This document shows positions 22,243-33,826 of a stretch of DNA of 64,000 nucleotides, one piece after another. This stretch comes from Mesaphorura yosii (lineage: Eukaryota; Arthropoda; Collembola; Poduromorpha; Tullbergiidae). The translations under genes and the position numbers were made by a program. The notes beneath the pieces were generated by a model. That model searched no databases. It worked only from the letters and a program-made list of their open reading frames with translations, and was not told the origin of the DNA. Positions within the stretch are counted from its first letter, which is position 1. Every line of letters starts with the position of its first letter. Location of the stretch: positions 62,001-126,000 of the forward strand of contig WIXG01000227.1 in assembly GCA_009869945.1 (NCBI GenBank), read 5' to 3'.

Positions 22243-23748
22243 ATGATTCCTTCAAAACAGTTTATCCTCGTATCCACGACGTATCTAGTCTGCATCTGCT
22301 CCTACGTACTACCGATCTCACAAAATGAAGGAAAAGGCCAGAGTCCAGCAATCTCCAGCTCCATCATGGCTGGTCTCCTGAATAATGGCGACGAGAGCAC
22401 AGTAAGCTTCAAACGAGTGCCGAAGCAAGTTGGAAATTCCATTCGTGGTAAGATTAATCACTAATCGATATCGATAAGACATTTAACATAAAATTAAGTG
22501 AAAGCCCCATTATTAAAGCTGACACTTTTCAATGAAGGTGGTCAAGATAACAAACAAGCAGAGACAATGATGGGAGGGTTCGGTGGTGGCGGAGGAGGTG
22601 GTGGAGGAGGCGGAGGCGGAATGATGGGTGGCGATAGTAAATACTTTCAGTAAGGCATTTCAATTCCAGGTTGTCGCTCTTTAATTAGAATTCGATGTGT
22701 GGCCACCGCAGCCAAGACTCGTACTTGATCCGCCACAGCCCGTACCAGTACGAGCTGGGCCATGTGCAAGAAAACTCCAATGGTGACTGGGAGGAACGCT
22801 ATGAGCGAATTGATGACGGCCTCGGAGTGAAGCAAGGCAAGGTGAATACTTCCAACTATCTAATCGCTCGTTTCTTTGCCGTTTGCCAGATATGCCCACA
22901 ATCCAGCCTATGGTGAGTATGAATTCGGGTACAGACGCGGAAATGATTACCATTTTCAAGAACGGTATGAAAAAGGCATGGGTTGGAACTTCAAAACGAA
23001 AGTGGGCACCGATACCGATTATCACTTGAGTAGCAACATCAATGTCGAGAATTAATTATGCTTCTCTCTTTCTGCACAGGTGAAATGGGGCGACAAGCAT
23101 CATGGCTATGGTGAGCATTACTGGTGAGTTAATTCTCAGGTTCTTGTATGATTTAAAAACATTTAAGAATTAACTACTCTAAGGAAACTTGATCATTGGA
23201 GAATTCCGCACAGATTTTAACTTGAATGACTATTTAGGGACTACAATCATGCCGATAAGGGATGGGGAGGTTATGAAGGAGGTGGCGGTGGTGGTGGTGG
23301 TGGAGGCGGAGGAGGAGGCGGTGGGGGAGGTGGAGGTGGCGGTGGAGAGGAATATGGACATTATGGCGTAAGCACTGGTGGCTTCCTGTTTTTGCATTCC
23401 ATATTTTCTCTTTGAACTCAACGATCATGTATCGCCTTTTGTTTGCAGTACGGCAGCAGTGACCCCGTGCCAACCTACCAGAACAAACCACACGCTCACA
23501 GCAAATCGTCCTCCGCGGCTGCATCATCTCCAGCCTCGTCCTATCCCGCGTATCACCCCAATCACAAGTACGGGAGCGCCATCAAAAAACGGCACAGTTC
23601 AGAAGCCGTAACCGCAAATGAGAAAATGCAAGAGAAGAAAGACCGCAGCCTTGACTCGCCAGTTCTAGTCCTGGATCCCGCAACTGGCATGATAACGGAT
23701 GAATCCACGGGAAAGTCATACTGGCTGAAACCAGTCGCCCTAAGATAA
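22243..23748 (+). CDS. Secreted glycine-rich structural protein
   Basis: Multi-exon gene with a signal peptide (QFILVSTTYLVCICSYVLPIS). Exon 1 is 22243-22447 and exon 2 is 22538-22649, which codes a poly-glycine block ending GGMMGGDSKYF. The middle exons carry aromatic, charged repeats (YQYELGHVQENSNGDWEERY; GEYEFGYRRGNDYHFQERY; VKWGDKHHGYGEHYW). Then WDYNHADKGWGGYE leads into a second poly-glycine run of more than 20 residues at about 23275-23345. The last exon (23450-23748) is Ser/His/Pro-rich and ends KSYWLKPVALR. No catalytic motif. Composition and TATA promoter suggest an extracellular matrix or cuticle component; this is inference. The exon 3 to exon 4 junction near 22841-22891 could not be placed in phase with a GT donor; a GC donor near 22833 would work. 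I do not recognise a named family. Confidence 0.72.
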
Positions 23749-24042
23749 AGCCACATTCGCACGTTTTTCAGCACCGCAATAGTCACGCAATATCACTGTT
23801 CACGCTTCGCGTTCACGCAACAGCACTTCTCATCGAACCAGCAAATTAGCCCCAAATCACCCCCTGTTATTTGTTATTGTTGCAAATCAAGACTTGTTAC
23901 ACCAAACCACACTTTGTTATTGTTGTTTTATTAAAATTCGCAAATTACTGATCTTACAATACTAATTTGCATTTGCTTGGCTTTCGCTACGTGGCGCCAT
24001 CAAAAATGACCAGAATAAAGCAAGCTTCGCGGCGGGCGCTGA

Positions 24043-24509
24043 TTAGTGCCATCCGTGGCCGCCGTGGTGGGAGTGGTGCGTTTCGGCTCCAACGTTCACG
24101 TACTTCTCGTAGTCCTTTCCATGCTCCTTCAGCTGCGGGAGTCACACAACGGGCTGAGTCAAACTCTGAATTCACCACATTGGCGGCGGGCATTAATGTC
24201 AACTTACCCCGTAGTGATACGATTTGTCATTCTGCCACAGCTTGACACTCGCCCATCCAGGACGATTCCATCCGCCCCAACCATGGTGGCCAACCGAGTT
24301 GCCTCCACCGCCAATATCACCGCCAGACCAGCCCCAGCCATGTCCATGACTGCTGGCGTAGCCTGCGTATGCAACTCCGCAGAGCAGGGTCACGAGCAAC
24401 TAAACACAGACGCCACAAGTTTACATTTTATCCGATCGAGATCTTGAATAGACTTCCAGTAGCTGGATACTGGATGCTGAAGCCTGAATCTTACCAATTT
24501 GATCATCAT
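24043..24509 (-). CDS. Small secreted Gly/His/Trp-rich protein
   Basis: Three exons on the minus strand (24495-24509, 24208-24399, 24043-24132) give 98 residues. Exon 1 codes only MMIKL; exon 2 finishes the signal peptide (LLVTLLCGVAYAGYA) and codes a Gly-Trp-His stretch (SHGHGWGWSGGD, GHHGWGGWNRPGWASV); exon 3 codes LKEHGKDYEKYVNVGAE and ends HHSHHGGHGWH. Phases match and all borders are GT-AG. A five-codon first exon split inside the signal peptide is a common layout of arthropod cuticle and small secreted peptide genes. The His/Gly-rich end could bind metal or give a structural property; no function is shown. It lies tail-to-tail with the larger Gly-rich gene, 294 bases apart, and shares its TATA-type promoter. 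Confidence 0.78.
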
Positions 24510-25718
24510 GCTGAAGAATTCTTGACAAACTCGGTACGTGAACTTTGAGACGTGTTGGTTGCGTGACTGTGAGTCGAAACTGAGCGTGGTTTCACTTTAT
24601 ATAAGATCCGCGCACGCGTTCACCTTCCGCACACCCACTCATTGACATTGCGATTAACCTGCATTAATCGTTACGTAAGATTTTAGTAAGATCGGCGACC
24701 GCTTTATCTTCAATTAGTTAATTTGTTAATTTTATTACGTTCTTGTTGGATTTCTTGGGCCATAGAGCTATCAGACCGGTGCACTGCTGAAAGGTTTACT
24801 CACAGCACAAGATGCAAGATGCTTAAGGCTTTGCAGTGCTCCTTCGTAATTACAGCCTATAAACCTAGTTAACCATGCTGGCTAATTAATTTTATAGTCA
24901 CTGATTTAATTACCTCATACTTTTTGGCAGCTGACGCTGGCACGCGAACGGAAGACTTGGCGTTGGTTAGTTCGTTTGATTTCCTTACAAATAATCCTAC
25001 TTCACGTGTGCAGGCGTGAGCGCAAGGGAAAAGATCGTAAAATGCTCTGATAACTGATAAGAGCGCGTTAACTCTTGTGTAATGCAATCAAATCTGTGCC
25101 TGCAACAATAAAATAATAGGAACACAGCGAAAATAAAACAGTCTCACTTAATTACTTAATACCACGTTTGTGGTAAGTATCAAGTGCTATAATGCCAAAA
25201 ATGCCAATAGAAGGAGACGGCGTGGAACGCCAACACCAACACAACGCTGTGTGTGGACGCGGTTCGCTGCTCATTTGTACTACAAGCAGGGCAAAAGCGA
25301 TGGCAGTCTCTTGGGAATAATTCTTGAATTCTTGACTGAACACTTTCCCTATCAGAATCCTTATCTTCTGCTGATCAGCAGCTGCTGCTGTAATAATTAT
25401 CGAAAGGTGCTGCGAATTAAGAAAAGCGTCCGTCTCACTCAAGTCAGCGTGATTTTTAAGAGCCTTATTTTATGAATTTATTCACGATTCAATGTAATGC
25501 TGTCCAAATGTCCGTACGCAGATTTTATTCAGTGTTAATTAGCTTAGTTTGTAACTGGTAACAAGCTAAAGAAATTCAGCTTAAGATTAAAAATAATTTA
25601 CAAAGACCGAACTTGTATGCAAAAACTTTCTTCTGAATTTAACATAAGAAATATACGCCACGGAGTTACAAACAACTTATAAATGTTTAAGGTTTATAAT
25701 GTATAGCAAAAAATGATT
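24510..25718. other. Promoter side of the small secreted gene and PNISR 3' flank
   Basis: The first part contains the TATA box at 24596-24605. The far part is the 3' flank of PNISR; a minus-strand AATAAA lies at 25523-25528. No convincing gene; the 96- and 101-codon ORFs at 25152-25475 have no recognisable domain. Confidence 0.6.
24596..24605 (-). promoter_or_regulatory. TATA box of the small secreted gene
   Basis: On the minus strand CTTATATAAA, about 90 bases before the start ATG at 24509. Confidence 0.6.
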
Positions 25719-28700
25719 TTAATTTGAGGTGGCTCGTGACGAAGTTGAGATCACAGGCGACTTTGATCGCGAGTCGTGCCTGCGCTTATCACTTTTGCTT
25801 CGACGACTGCTTTTACTTTTACTGGTGCTTCTGCTCCGACTTCGACTGCGATGACTCTTTTTCTTGCTTTTATCATGGCGCTTGTGCTTTCTCTTCTCTG
25901 GCGATCTGGAGGATGAATGCGACGACGAAGACCTCCTTCGATGTGATCGTCTTCTCGACGAATCCGACTGCGACCTGGACCTTGATCGAGATTTTGTCCT
26001 TGACCGACGGCTGCGCTTCTTCTTTCGGTCCTTCGAACGAGACCACCTCTGATTCTTTCGGTCACGCGATCGGGATCTTGATCTGGATTTTGATTTACGC
26101 TTGCGGTCTCGTTCACGCTCACGAGACTTTGACTTTGACCTCCGCTTCTGTCCTTTTTCTTTTGAGCGTGATCGTGACTTTGATTTGCGTTTATTCTCCT
26201 TCCTTTCTCTTGAACGTGTTCTGTGTTTCCGTTGGAGGTCTCGTTCAGGTGATTTAGAGCGCTTGCTCTTCCGGGACGACTCGTGTTCGCTCGCGGAACT
26301 TGTTCGACGATCCGAATGCTGATCGACTTTCGGAGGAGTGACCACATCAAGAATTGTTTTAGGAGTTACGGGGGCTGGTGGCTCAGAGCGTGACTCACTG
26401 GAATTTCTACTTCTGTTTTCCTTTGGCAGTTCCGGTGCTGGCGTTGGGGTTGGAGACTTCGCCCTTTTTAGACGCCCCGTAGTTTTCTGGAACCGACTGG
26501 TGGTAAGTTCATTCTCTTGTAACTCGAAGTTTAATCGCTTCCTCTCAATCTCCGCCTGTAAACATTTGAAAGTTAATCATACCATTCAGTTGAATTTTGG
26601 AATTGAATTTTGCTGCAATGGGATGGAGGTCCTGCAAATCAATCCGAGTAATTTTTCCAAAATCCATTGAGCACAAAAAGCCTCATCCCAAAATGAAAAA
26701 TCCTTCGGCGATGTTGTTTCAGCTCCAGGTGGGAACAAAAATTGAATTATTGCATACTGACTTACAATTAGCTCAGCCTCAGAGTCGTCACTCGACGAGT
26801 CATCTTCCGAGTCTGACTTCGCCCTTCCCTCGAATTTCGTCCGTGGACCGCCACCTCCTTCTCCTTCAGATCCAGAATCAGACTCGTATCCGCCCAAGCC
26901 TAAATTGACGAAGGCTTGTGATAAAATGAAATTAAAAGGTAAAGAGAAAGGCGTTTCCTGAAGGAGAAAGGTCACAAAGATAGGAAAAAGGTGGGGAATC
27001 TGCAATTGGGTCGAGGGCAGTGTTATTTTGAACAAGCAAGCTTGTGATTCCCTAATCGCGTAAGGAGTGAACTAACTTACCCAAAGGTCCACCACTTATT
27101 AGTGAGGCAAGGGCAGATGTCTTCCTCACCTGCACCGCCGAACTCACTTGATGAACAAAACATAAGAGCATATAGAACCCAAGAACAGTGCCTGTGATTA
27201 CGCAGCGCAGATCATGAATGCGTCCAAGTATCAAGCGTAGGCTCTAAACTGTCTGATCAAATAAAAGCTCGGACTTCGGATTAATTGGCTCGGAACGTCA
27301 TTATCAATCTTATTCAAGTATCCAGGCTAAAATCAGTGAATCAGTCAGTATAAAAATAGAATGCGTAGCGTACTTAATTAGGGATATAGCAGTTATCGTA
27401 TTGGGCCGAGATCATATTTGCACTTGTACGTTAATCTTTTACTTATCACAGTCAAATCACAATAACAGTTCAATCCAATGTGGAGGAGAATTTCATGAAG
27501 AATCTCCTTCTTTGAGGCAATACCTTTTTGTTTGGCACGTGTAATAGAGTCTTTAGCAACCTGTCTCATTTCCTCGGTCGTCACCTCCAGCAGGATTGAC
27601 GTCAGCTGTCGGCGGACGATGCCCATCTGAAATACAAAGCAGCCAACCCACCGTCTAGTAAGTAAAAACAATGGTATTGGTACGCTTAGTATTAAAAATT
27701 ACGGCCAATTCGAGACGGTCATCTTCGCCCATCCCTTCTATCAATTCCTCGAGCGACGGTGACTTCGGTCGTCGCAAACTCGATGCCTTTTGGCTTGTAT
27801 CCGCAGCAGGACCAGACGCCGAAGAACTTGAACCACGTTTGGACATCGCCGACACCAACGGCGCTTGCTGCACTTCAGAAATCAGCGCGGTATGAATGTA
27901 TGGTTTCGGCATTTCATAGCCCTGCTTGTTGAAAACGCCGTCACGGCTATCATCTTCATCACTGTCAACCAAACTTTGGTCCCTTCTTTCCGCAACTTTC
28001 TGTTCCCTCAGTTCAGCCTCACGCTCCTTTTGTTCAAGTCTACGCTTTTCCTGCTCAACTTTTTCCAAGCCTTCACGAATCCAGACAGGCAGAGAGCGCC
28101 GAGGAATTCCCTCTGAATACCGTAAATCTCTTTTAGTTTCGACCTTGGATTGTTTTCCTTTAGACTGATCACTAACTACTAACTATTCGCTCACCAAACA
28201 TATCGGAGTTTGTCGTCTCCGCCAAGTATCCGTAGTCAGTTTGCTGATGGCTTTGGAAAGAGGCTATAGGTTCGGTGTGCTCTGGTTTTTGTGGCCGATT
28301 GCGCCGTTTATTGTTGTTGCTGTGTGAGGATGTAGTGTGGGCGGCCGTACTCTGTTTAGCTTGTTCTAAATAGCTCTAAAAACAAAGGTTGAAGTAAATC
28401 ATTACATGTTCATATGGTGACCAGGGTTTTTAGGGCACTTACGGGTTGCAGTAGTCTCCCAACGGGTTGCTGTTGAGCAGGAGGGATCTGAGGCTGGATG
28501 TGATGGAATGGTTGCATCAGTAGTGGTATTACTCTAGTTGGTTGTTGCTGGAGATGAACTGATTGCTGTACTGAGAGACTCGACGGCGTGATAGATGAAA
28601 ATGAGATGCTTGGATTTGGTGGTATTTGCGTGGTCAAGTCTGGAGTAAACAATGACTGATGGTTGGCTACCACTGCTGCATTCATAGACAGCAGTGACTG

Positions 28701-29081
28701 TTGAATCAGGTGATTTTGCTGAGAAACCGAATCATCCAAGTCCATCGGCGCTTCGCCAATGTAGTCCTCCGACTCGTTATACGTGTGACTGTTGCCAACT
28801 CCATTATTATTAATCGGCGGCGCTGCGTCTGGGAGTGGTGGCTGCAGTGTTTGTTCCAATCCACCACCAGAGCTTTTCATCTGAATCCACTGATGCGCTA
28901 ATGCAGCCCATTTTTCTAATCGTCCAAGTGCCAGAACAATTAAACTCAAACAGCCAGGTGCTTGGCGAGCTTAGAAAATTGGGATTTATCAATTACCTTG
29001 TTCATTGGAAACTTGTGCGTACTGCTGAGCGCTGAAGCCCCAGTTTTGTGCTTGCCCGGTACCTCCACCTGCTCCCCACAT
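25719..29081 (-). CDS. PNISR: PNISR, RS-rich nuclear speckle protein (SFRS18)
   Basis: Splicing-linked SR-related protein that binds pinin in nuclear speckles. About seven exons on the minus strand. The start at 29081 reads MWGAGGGTGQAQNWGFSAQQ, like the Trp/Gln-rich vertebrate start, and joins EKWAALAHQWIQMK, matching the WAALAQAWI motif. A Gln/Pro-rich low-complexity region follows, then the conserved SLPVWIREGLEKVEQEKRRLEQKE, then an acidic Ser stretch, RRQLTSILLEVTTEEMRQVAKDS (equal to the LLTEILLDVTDEEI block), TSALASLISGGPLG, GLGGYESDSGSEGEGGG, and a long RS/KS domain ending TSSRATSN. Every conserved block of the family is present in order, which fixes the identity despite low complexity. 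Its promoter side faces an orphan gene at 29840. Exon ends in the RS part are straightforward because the last exon is one open frame. Confidence 0.9.
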
Positions 29082-29839
29082 GCTGGCTCAATTTCCGACG
29101 GTGTTCCACTCCAATGGTGTGCTTTAGCACATTATCAGACCACTGCAAAACTAAATTCACGTTACACTCTCTTCCACCAAAACAAATAATTTAATTTTTA
29201 ATATAGCTGCTACTGCTGCTGTGTTGTATCTTGAACAGTTCGCCAAGTTTGCGTTCCTACTACTACCAGAAGAGTAACCAACCTGAGTACGATCATGTGA
29301 GCATTTCATGCATTTTCACAGAGGGAAGTATAGGCGTCGAGTTCCTTGCTGAGACAAGAACCCAGACGAGTCTCACAATCCCCAACTTGCGTAAAGTTAA
29401 ATATCAATCATGCAATCAAAAATCAATGGACTGTTTGACTTCAGCAAATAATTTTCGCTTGCCATAAACATCATTCCTAAATTATCTAAATATCTCCATG
29501 ATCAGTTCACTACTAATGATCAAATGAGTTGGCAGACTCGCAGAGAATCGTCACAAAAAGGTTCACAGTTTCTTTTTACGAAGAAACTGGCGATGAAGGC
29601 GTGCAAATTACATGCAGGTGGAATTTTGTTTCATAGTATGCGGAATTATCCCGTCAATTTTCTCACCATGCTTTCTTTCCTTCAGATCATGGGAATCATA
29701 CAGAGAAACCTTAATTATGCACATCCGCCACTGCGAATACCGACGCTCTTCGAGGGTTAAAAGTTGTGTGTGCGTTTTAATGAACTTTCATACACCCAAG
29801 GCAAGGCAGCCATCATTTGTTAGTCGTCTATGACTCGAG
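29082..29839. other. Divergent intergenic region, PNISR / orphan membrane protein
   Basis: Upstream sequence of both neighbours. ORFs of 73-78 codons at 29231-29833 have no domain. Nothing else seen. Confidence 0.6.
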
Positions 29840-30606
29840 ATGGTCAAGTTGAGCTTCCCAGTCGGTCTGGTCCTGGTCTCGCTGGCTTTATCAGTGCAGT
29901 GTACCGACAATGGACAAACCGGGCACAAATCGCAATCGTACAGTGAAGAATCTTTCAAATACACAGTTTCCCAGCAAGAATTGAATGATGAAGAGCAGCT
30001 TGCTTCTTCACCGTTGAAGCCGGAGCCATTCGTGAGGCCAAGCTCATCGAGTTCAGGCTCCGATAATCGAGAGACGTCAGAATTCTTTTGGGTGCGTATG
30101 AGTTCTTTGTATTCACTTTGATTCGTCTCACTGTCGCCAGCCGCTTCACGCACACATATTTTATGATTTCCCTAACACAGCTCGCGCTTGGATTCATCCT
30201 CGGTGGAATGATTATCCCAATTCTCCACCATCGTTATCGTGCGACGGAGTTCACGGACGAGTATCTGGCAGAGGTCTACTACAACGATTATGAGGATTCT
30301 CACGACACAGTGGTCACGTCAGGCGGCAAAACGCCCGGAGCGCAGGATCCTTTCGCGGGACTAAATCCGAAACCTTCGGCAACAGGATCACATACACGAA
30401 TGAAGACAAGATCATCTGCATCCGCATCCACGTCGTCAGTCTCGCGATTGCGGTGCGTTGATTCAAACAGCAATTCCAGTTCCAGTGCGACCGGCAATTC
30501 GTTAGGAACCCAGATCGTGGACGAGTTCAACAACGTCGTGGGCCTGCTGGAGCACGCGAATTACGAGGTCGAACTCTTTAAATCGATTCGTAATCCTTTA
30601 GTCTAG
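29840..30606 (+). CDS. Orphan type I single-pass membrane protein
   Basis: Two exons (29840-30091, 30181-30606) give 225 residues. A signal peptide is clear (LSFPVGLVLVSLALSVQC). The outside part of about 60 residues is acidic and Ser/Pro-rich with no cysteines after the signal peptide. Exon 2 opens straight into a transmembrane helix (LALGFILGGMIIPILHH), then a cytoplasmic part with a Tyr/Asp-rich block (EYLAEVYYNDYEDSHD), a Ser-rich linker and a predicted helix near the end (QIVDEFNNVVGLLEHANYE). No family recognised. The tyrosine cluster just inside the membrane could serve trafficking or phosphorylation; this is a guess. A poly(A) signal AATAAA lies at 30732-30737. Confidence 0.75.
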
Positions 30607-31321
30607 ACTCTGCCTGCTAGAAAATCATCGAATTCCGTTAATTGGCAAATTTGTCTCCGTCCACACCCTTTCTGTTTATATGCTTTATGTTTCATGAGCT
30701 TGTATTCAGTGAACCGAACCGAGAATCGATTAATAAAGAACTCAAGTCCATGTCACATCAAACGCTTTGTTTGTCACTCACTGAAGACTGAATACAATAT
30801 GCATGGTTCCGGATCTCCTTCGCCAGTGCACTGCTAAGCAGGCGGTAAAATGTTTAAGTAGGAAAGGCCTCGAGCTACACTTACGCATGGCATACCAGAA
30901 AATTTCATTTCCTTTCGTCAGCCGTTCGTTGGTCCCTCTCATACCACAGATTGTCAGATGGTATTTACATTAGTCATCATCAGCGTTTCAGAGTTAGCGT
31001 GGTAACAGTAAACCTTTATCATTTGTGCTTCATGCGTTCTGTGTACACTTGATATTACCGACCTGCAGTCTGTGGCCTCTAGTCTGTAGCTCGTATGATT
31101 TAACTGGCCTAAAACCAAACTGATTAAATTTCTCTTCACCACGCCTAAGTATAAAGCAGTACCTGTCTACCGCAGGCCGCAAGCATTCCGAATTCCGTCC
31201 TCCTTATTCACGAATTCACAATTCATTCATTTCGTACTCTGAATCCGATCTCCGTGCCTAGCATACTGCCTCATCGTCTTCTGTGATTCGGTATTAACTA
31301 CTGGTGTTTGCATCTAAAATT
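30607..31321. other. 3' UTR of the orphan gene and rhomboid upstream region
   Basis: Holds AATAAA at 30732-30737. The rest is upstream sequence of the rhomboid gene. No gene seen. Confidence 0.6.
30732..30737 (+). terminator. Poly(A) signal of the orphan membrane protein gene
   Basis: AATAAA 126 bases behind the stop codon at 30606. Confidence 0.6.
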
Positions 31322-32962
31322 ATGGCATCCGGAGTCGGAGTCGCGGCACGACGAGAAAGGCCCGACTCGAAGGACCACACGTCGATACCACTCCAGGAGC
31401 TTCATAAGGTAACTGCACTTCAATTTCAAATGATGCTCATATTTTGCACTTACCGACGTGAACATAAAAGAGTTACCGGCCTCGGCTTTCCCAAATATGT
31501 AATGCACTTTTTCTTTGCAGGATTGGTTCGATGTCTTTCAACAGGTAATAAGAATTAATTATTCACGCATTTTTGTGTGTAGTATAAATACTCGGCATTG
31601 TAATTTGATGGTAGAAAATTATTATGATAATGCAGTTAGGACCGGATAAAAATGACGAGATTCCACTTTCAAGATTGCGGCGTAACCTGGTAGCTTCGCA
31701 GGCGAACGGAGGACACGGAATTCCGCCGGAAGCCATTGACAAACTCCTTCAGCAAGCTGACAGAGATGAGAATGGAAAACTCAGTTACATGGAGTTCCTG
31801 GATATGGTGAGTAAGCGTCGCGAGACTGAGGCCTTGAGCATGGTAAACAGTATTCCAGGGTAACTACTTTGTGTTGTTGATGATGTCTCAGGTGCTTGCA
31901 GAAGAGTATCAGCTCCAGCACCGACCAATCATCCGCCGTGCACTCTGGACAACGGCGTACGCAGTTGTTCCCAGAAATGAACGTTCCAGGTGGGAGAAGT
32001 CGTATTTGGACGAGCATACGTGTCAAGTGCCACCCATTTTTATGTTGACCATCAGCCTAATTGAGGTAAATGGGCAGCATGTGTAAATCACAGAAAACTG
32101 ATGGACTTGCTAAAAAATTAACTCATATTTCTCACGTTTCGCAGATTGGAATTTTTATCTACCACACGTACTACATAGTGATGGACCAGGGATGGACAAT
32201 CGGAATTAATGGACCGGCACCAATTGAGTCGGTCTTGATTTATAATCCGTACCGTCGGTATGAAGCATGGCGATTCGTGACTTACATGCTAGTGCATTCA
32301 GGGTGAGTAATTAGTAAGCGTATTCAAAGACTCACATGCGAAGGTATGCCGTGACTTTTGACTTTATGATACAACAGATTCATGCACATTGTCGTCAATG
32401 TGATTATTCAACTTCTGCTTGGCATTCCATTGGAAATGGTCCACAAATGGTGGCGTGTGCTATTGGTGTACTTTGCTGGCGTGGTCGCTGGGTCCTTGGG
32501 TACCTCAATCACGGACCCGAGAACGTACTTGGCTGGAGCATCAGGTTGGTTGCTCAAATATATCTGAAACGTAGGGGTTTCTTATTAGCGTGAGTTGGTC
32601 TTATTTCAGGTGGTGTCTACGCTCTGATGACCGCTCACTTGGCGAGCATAATTATAAACTGGTCCGAAATGGAATTTGCCTGGTTCCGGCTTGGATTTTT
32701 CCTCATTCTTGCCGGCTCCGACGTCGGAGTGGCAATTTACTACCGCCTTTCTAATATTGATACCAATGTAGGCTACGTGGCACACTTAGCAGGAGCAATT
32801 GCCGGTCTCCTCGTTGGCATTCAAGTTCTGAAAAATTTGCGACCACTGAAGTGGGAGAAGGTGATTTGGTGGATCAGCCTGTCACTGTACGTGATCCTCG
32901 TTGTCACTGCTATTGCATGGAACATATTTTATCCAGGATGGTTTCCAGACTCAAAGTATTAG
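31322..32962 (+). CDS. EF-hand rhomboid intramembrane serine protease (RHBDL1/3, Rho-4 type)
   Basis: Cleaves single-pass substrates inside the membrane. Seven exons (31322-31408, 31521-31544, 31636-31806, 31892-32065, 32145-32302, 32378-32544, 32610-32962) give 377 residues. The cytosolic N-terminus holds an EF-hand-like loop, QADRDENGKLSYMEFLDM, preceded by a second, degenerate helix-loop segment. The rhomboid core starts with FMLTISLIEIGIFIYH, followed by the luminal loop, YNPYRRYEAWRFVTYMLVHSG, FMHIVVNVIIQLLLGIP, and the catalytic serine in AGASGGVYALMTAHL. The partner histidine is in VGYVAHLAGAIAGLLVG. Both residues of the Ser-His dyad and the helix-packing glycines are intact, so it should be active. 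EF-hands mark the RHBDL1/RHBDL3 and Drosophila Rho-4 branch, where calcium is reported to stimulate activity. One 24-base micro-exon (DWFDVFQQ) is present. Confidence 0.93.
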
Positions 32963-33826
32963 GGATTAATGAAAGACGCCACGGTGTAAATCATATTGCA
33001 CCTTTTTCAAGCTATTCTGTTTTACATTCAATCAGGGTCTCGGTCAAGACATTAAGGTGCACAATTTTTATCACTCCTATGCATTTTATTTTGATCTCTA
33101 ACAATAAATTATTAATTGTGTTGGTTTATTGGTGCGTGTCTTTCATCTTTGTTCTTGCATTTTGACTCCATGGACTAAAAACTAACTGTTAAAGAAAAAT
33201 CACTCGTCGGTCTTAGCTCGTGCAAAACTAATTGCACGGGGAGCAGCACTTTAATTCCGTAATAATTCATATTGATCAGTTTATTCGTGGATTTTAGTCT
33301 CTCAAGCAGAGAATCAAATTCGTACTCACCGTAGTCGACCTGTTGGAACTCACTTGGTTTCTTGGGATAGTTCGTAAAAGTGAAGCGGGATTTCGCTCTC
33401 CCATTTATTTACCAAATGAGTCGGTTGTATTGGGCCATTGTCGCGCAGCACAACAATCACATTTTCTAAAATCTGAAAACCTCAAATTCTTAAATGGAGT
33501 TAATTTTTGAGTGACCTTGATCAGTTGCTGGAAAGTCCATTGTAATTTGTAACCTGGCTGCATCGCAAGTTGCAACAGTTGATTCAATTGTTAAGTTGAA
33601 AAGGGAAGAATTGCAGCGGTTCATGTGGACTTGCCGATCGAGTACACGTTCGTCGTCATCTGCATCAACCGGAGGAGTCTGTCAGTCCGAAAAGGATGTT
33701 GATATCGGCTGTGGTCGCCTGATTTTGACCTTGAGAAGAGTAGGCGGAAAACCAGACATCCCAAGTTCTGACACTGCACGGAAGCAGCCACAGGCAACAG
33801 AGCCAGCAAATACGAAGGCTATAGGC
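32963..33826. other. Rhomboid 3' UTR and ORC5 upstream region
   Basis: AATAAA at 33103-33108 is the likely rhomboid poly(A) signal. From 33596 the frame of ORC5 is already open with an upstream ATG; I take this as 5' UTR or an optional extension, because the family starts near 33827. Confidence 0.55.
33103..33108 (+). terminator. Poly(A) signal of the rhomboid gene
   Basis: AATAAA 141 bases behind the stop codon at 32962. Confidence 0.6.

Noticed and set aside
25724-26257. A 177-codon plus-strand frame with many hydrophobic residues
   Set aside because: Complement of the RS-repeat codons of PNISR; RS repeats produce such antisense frames.
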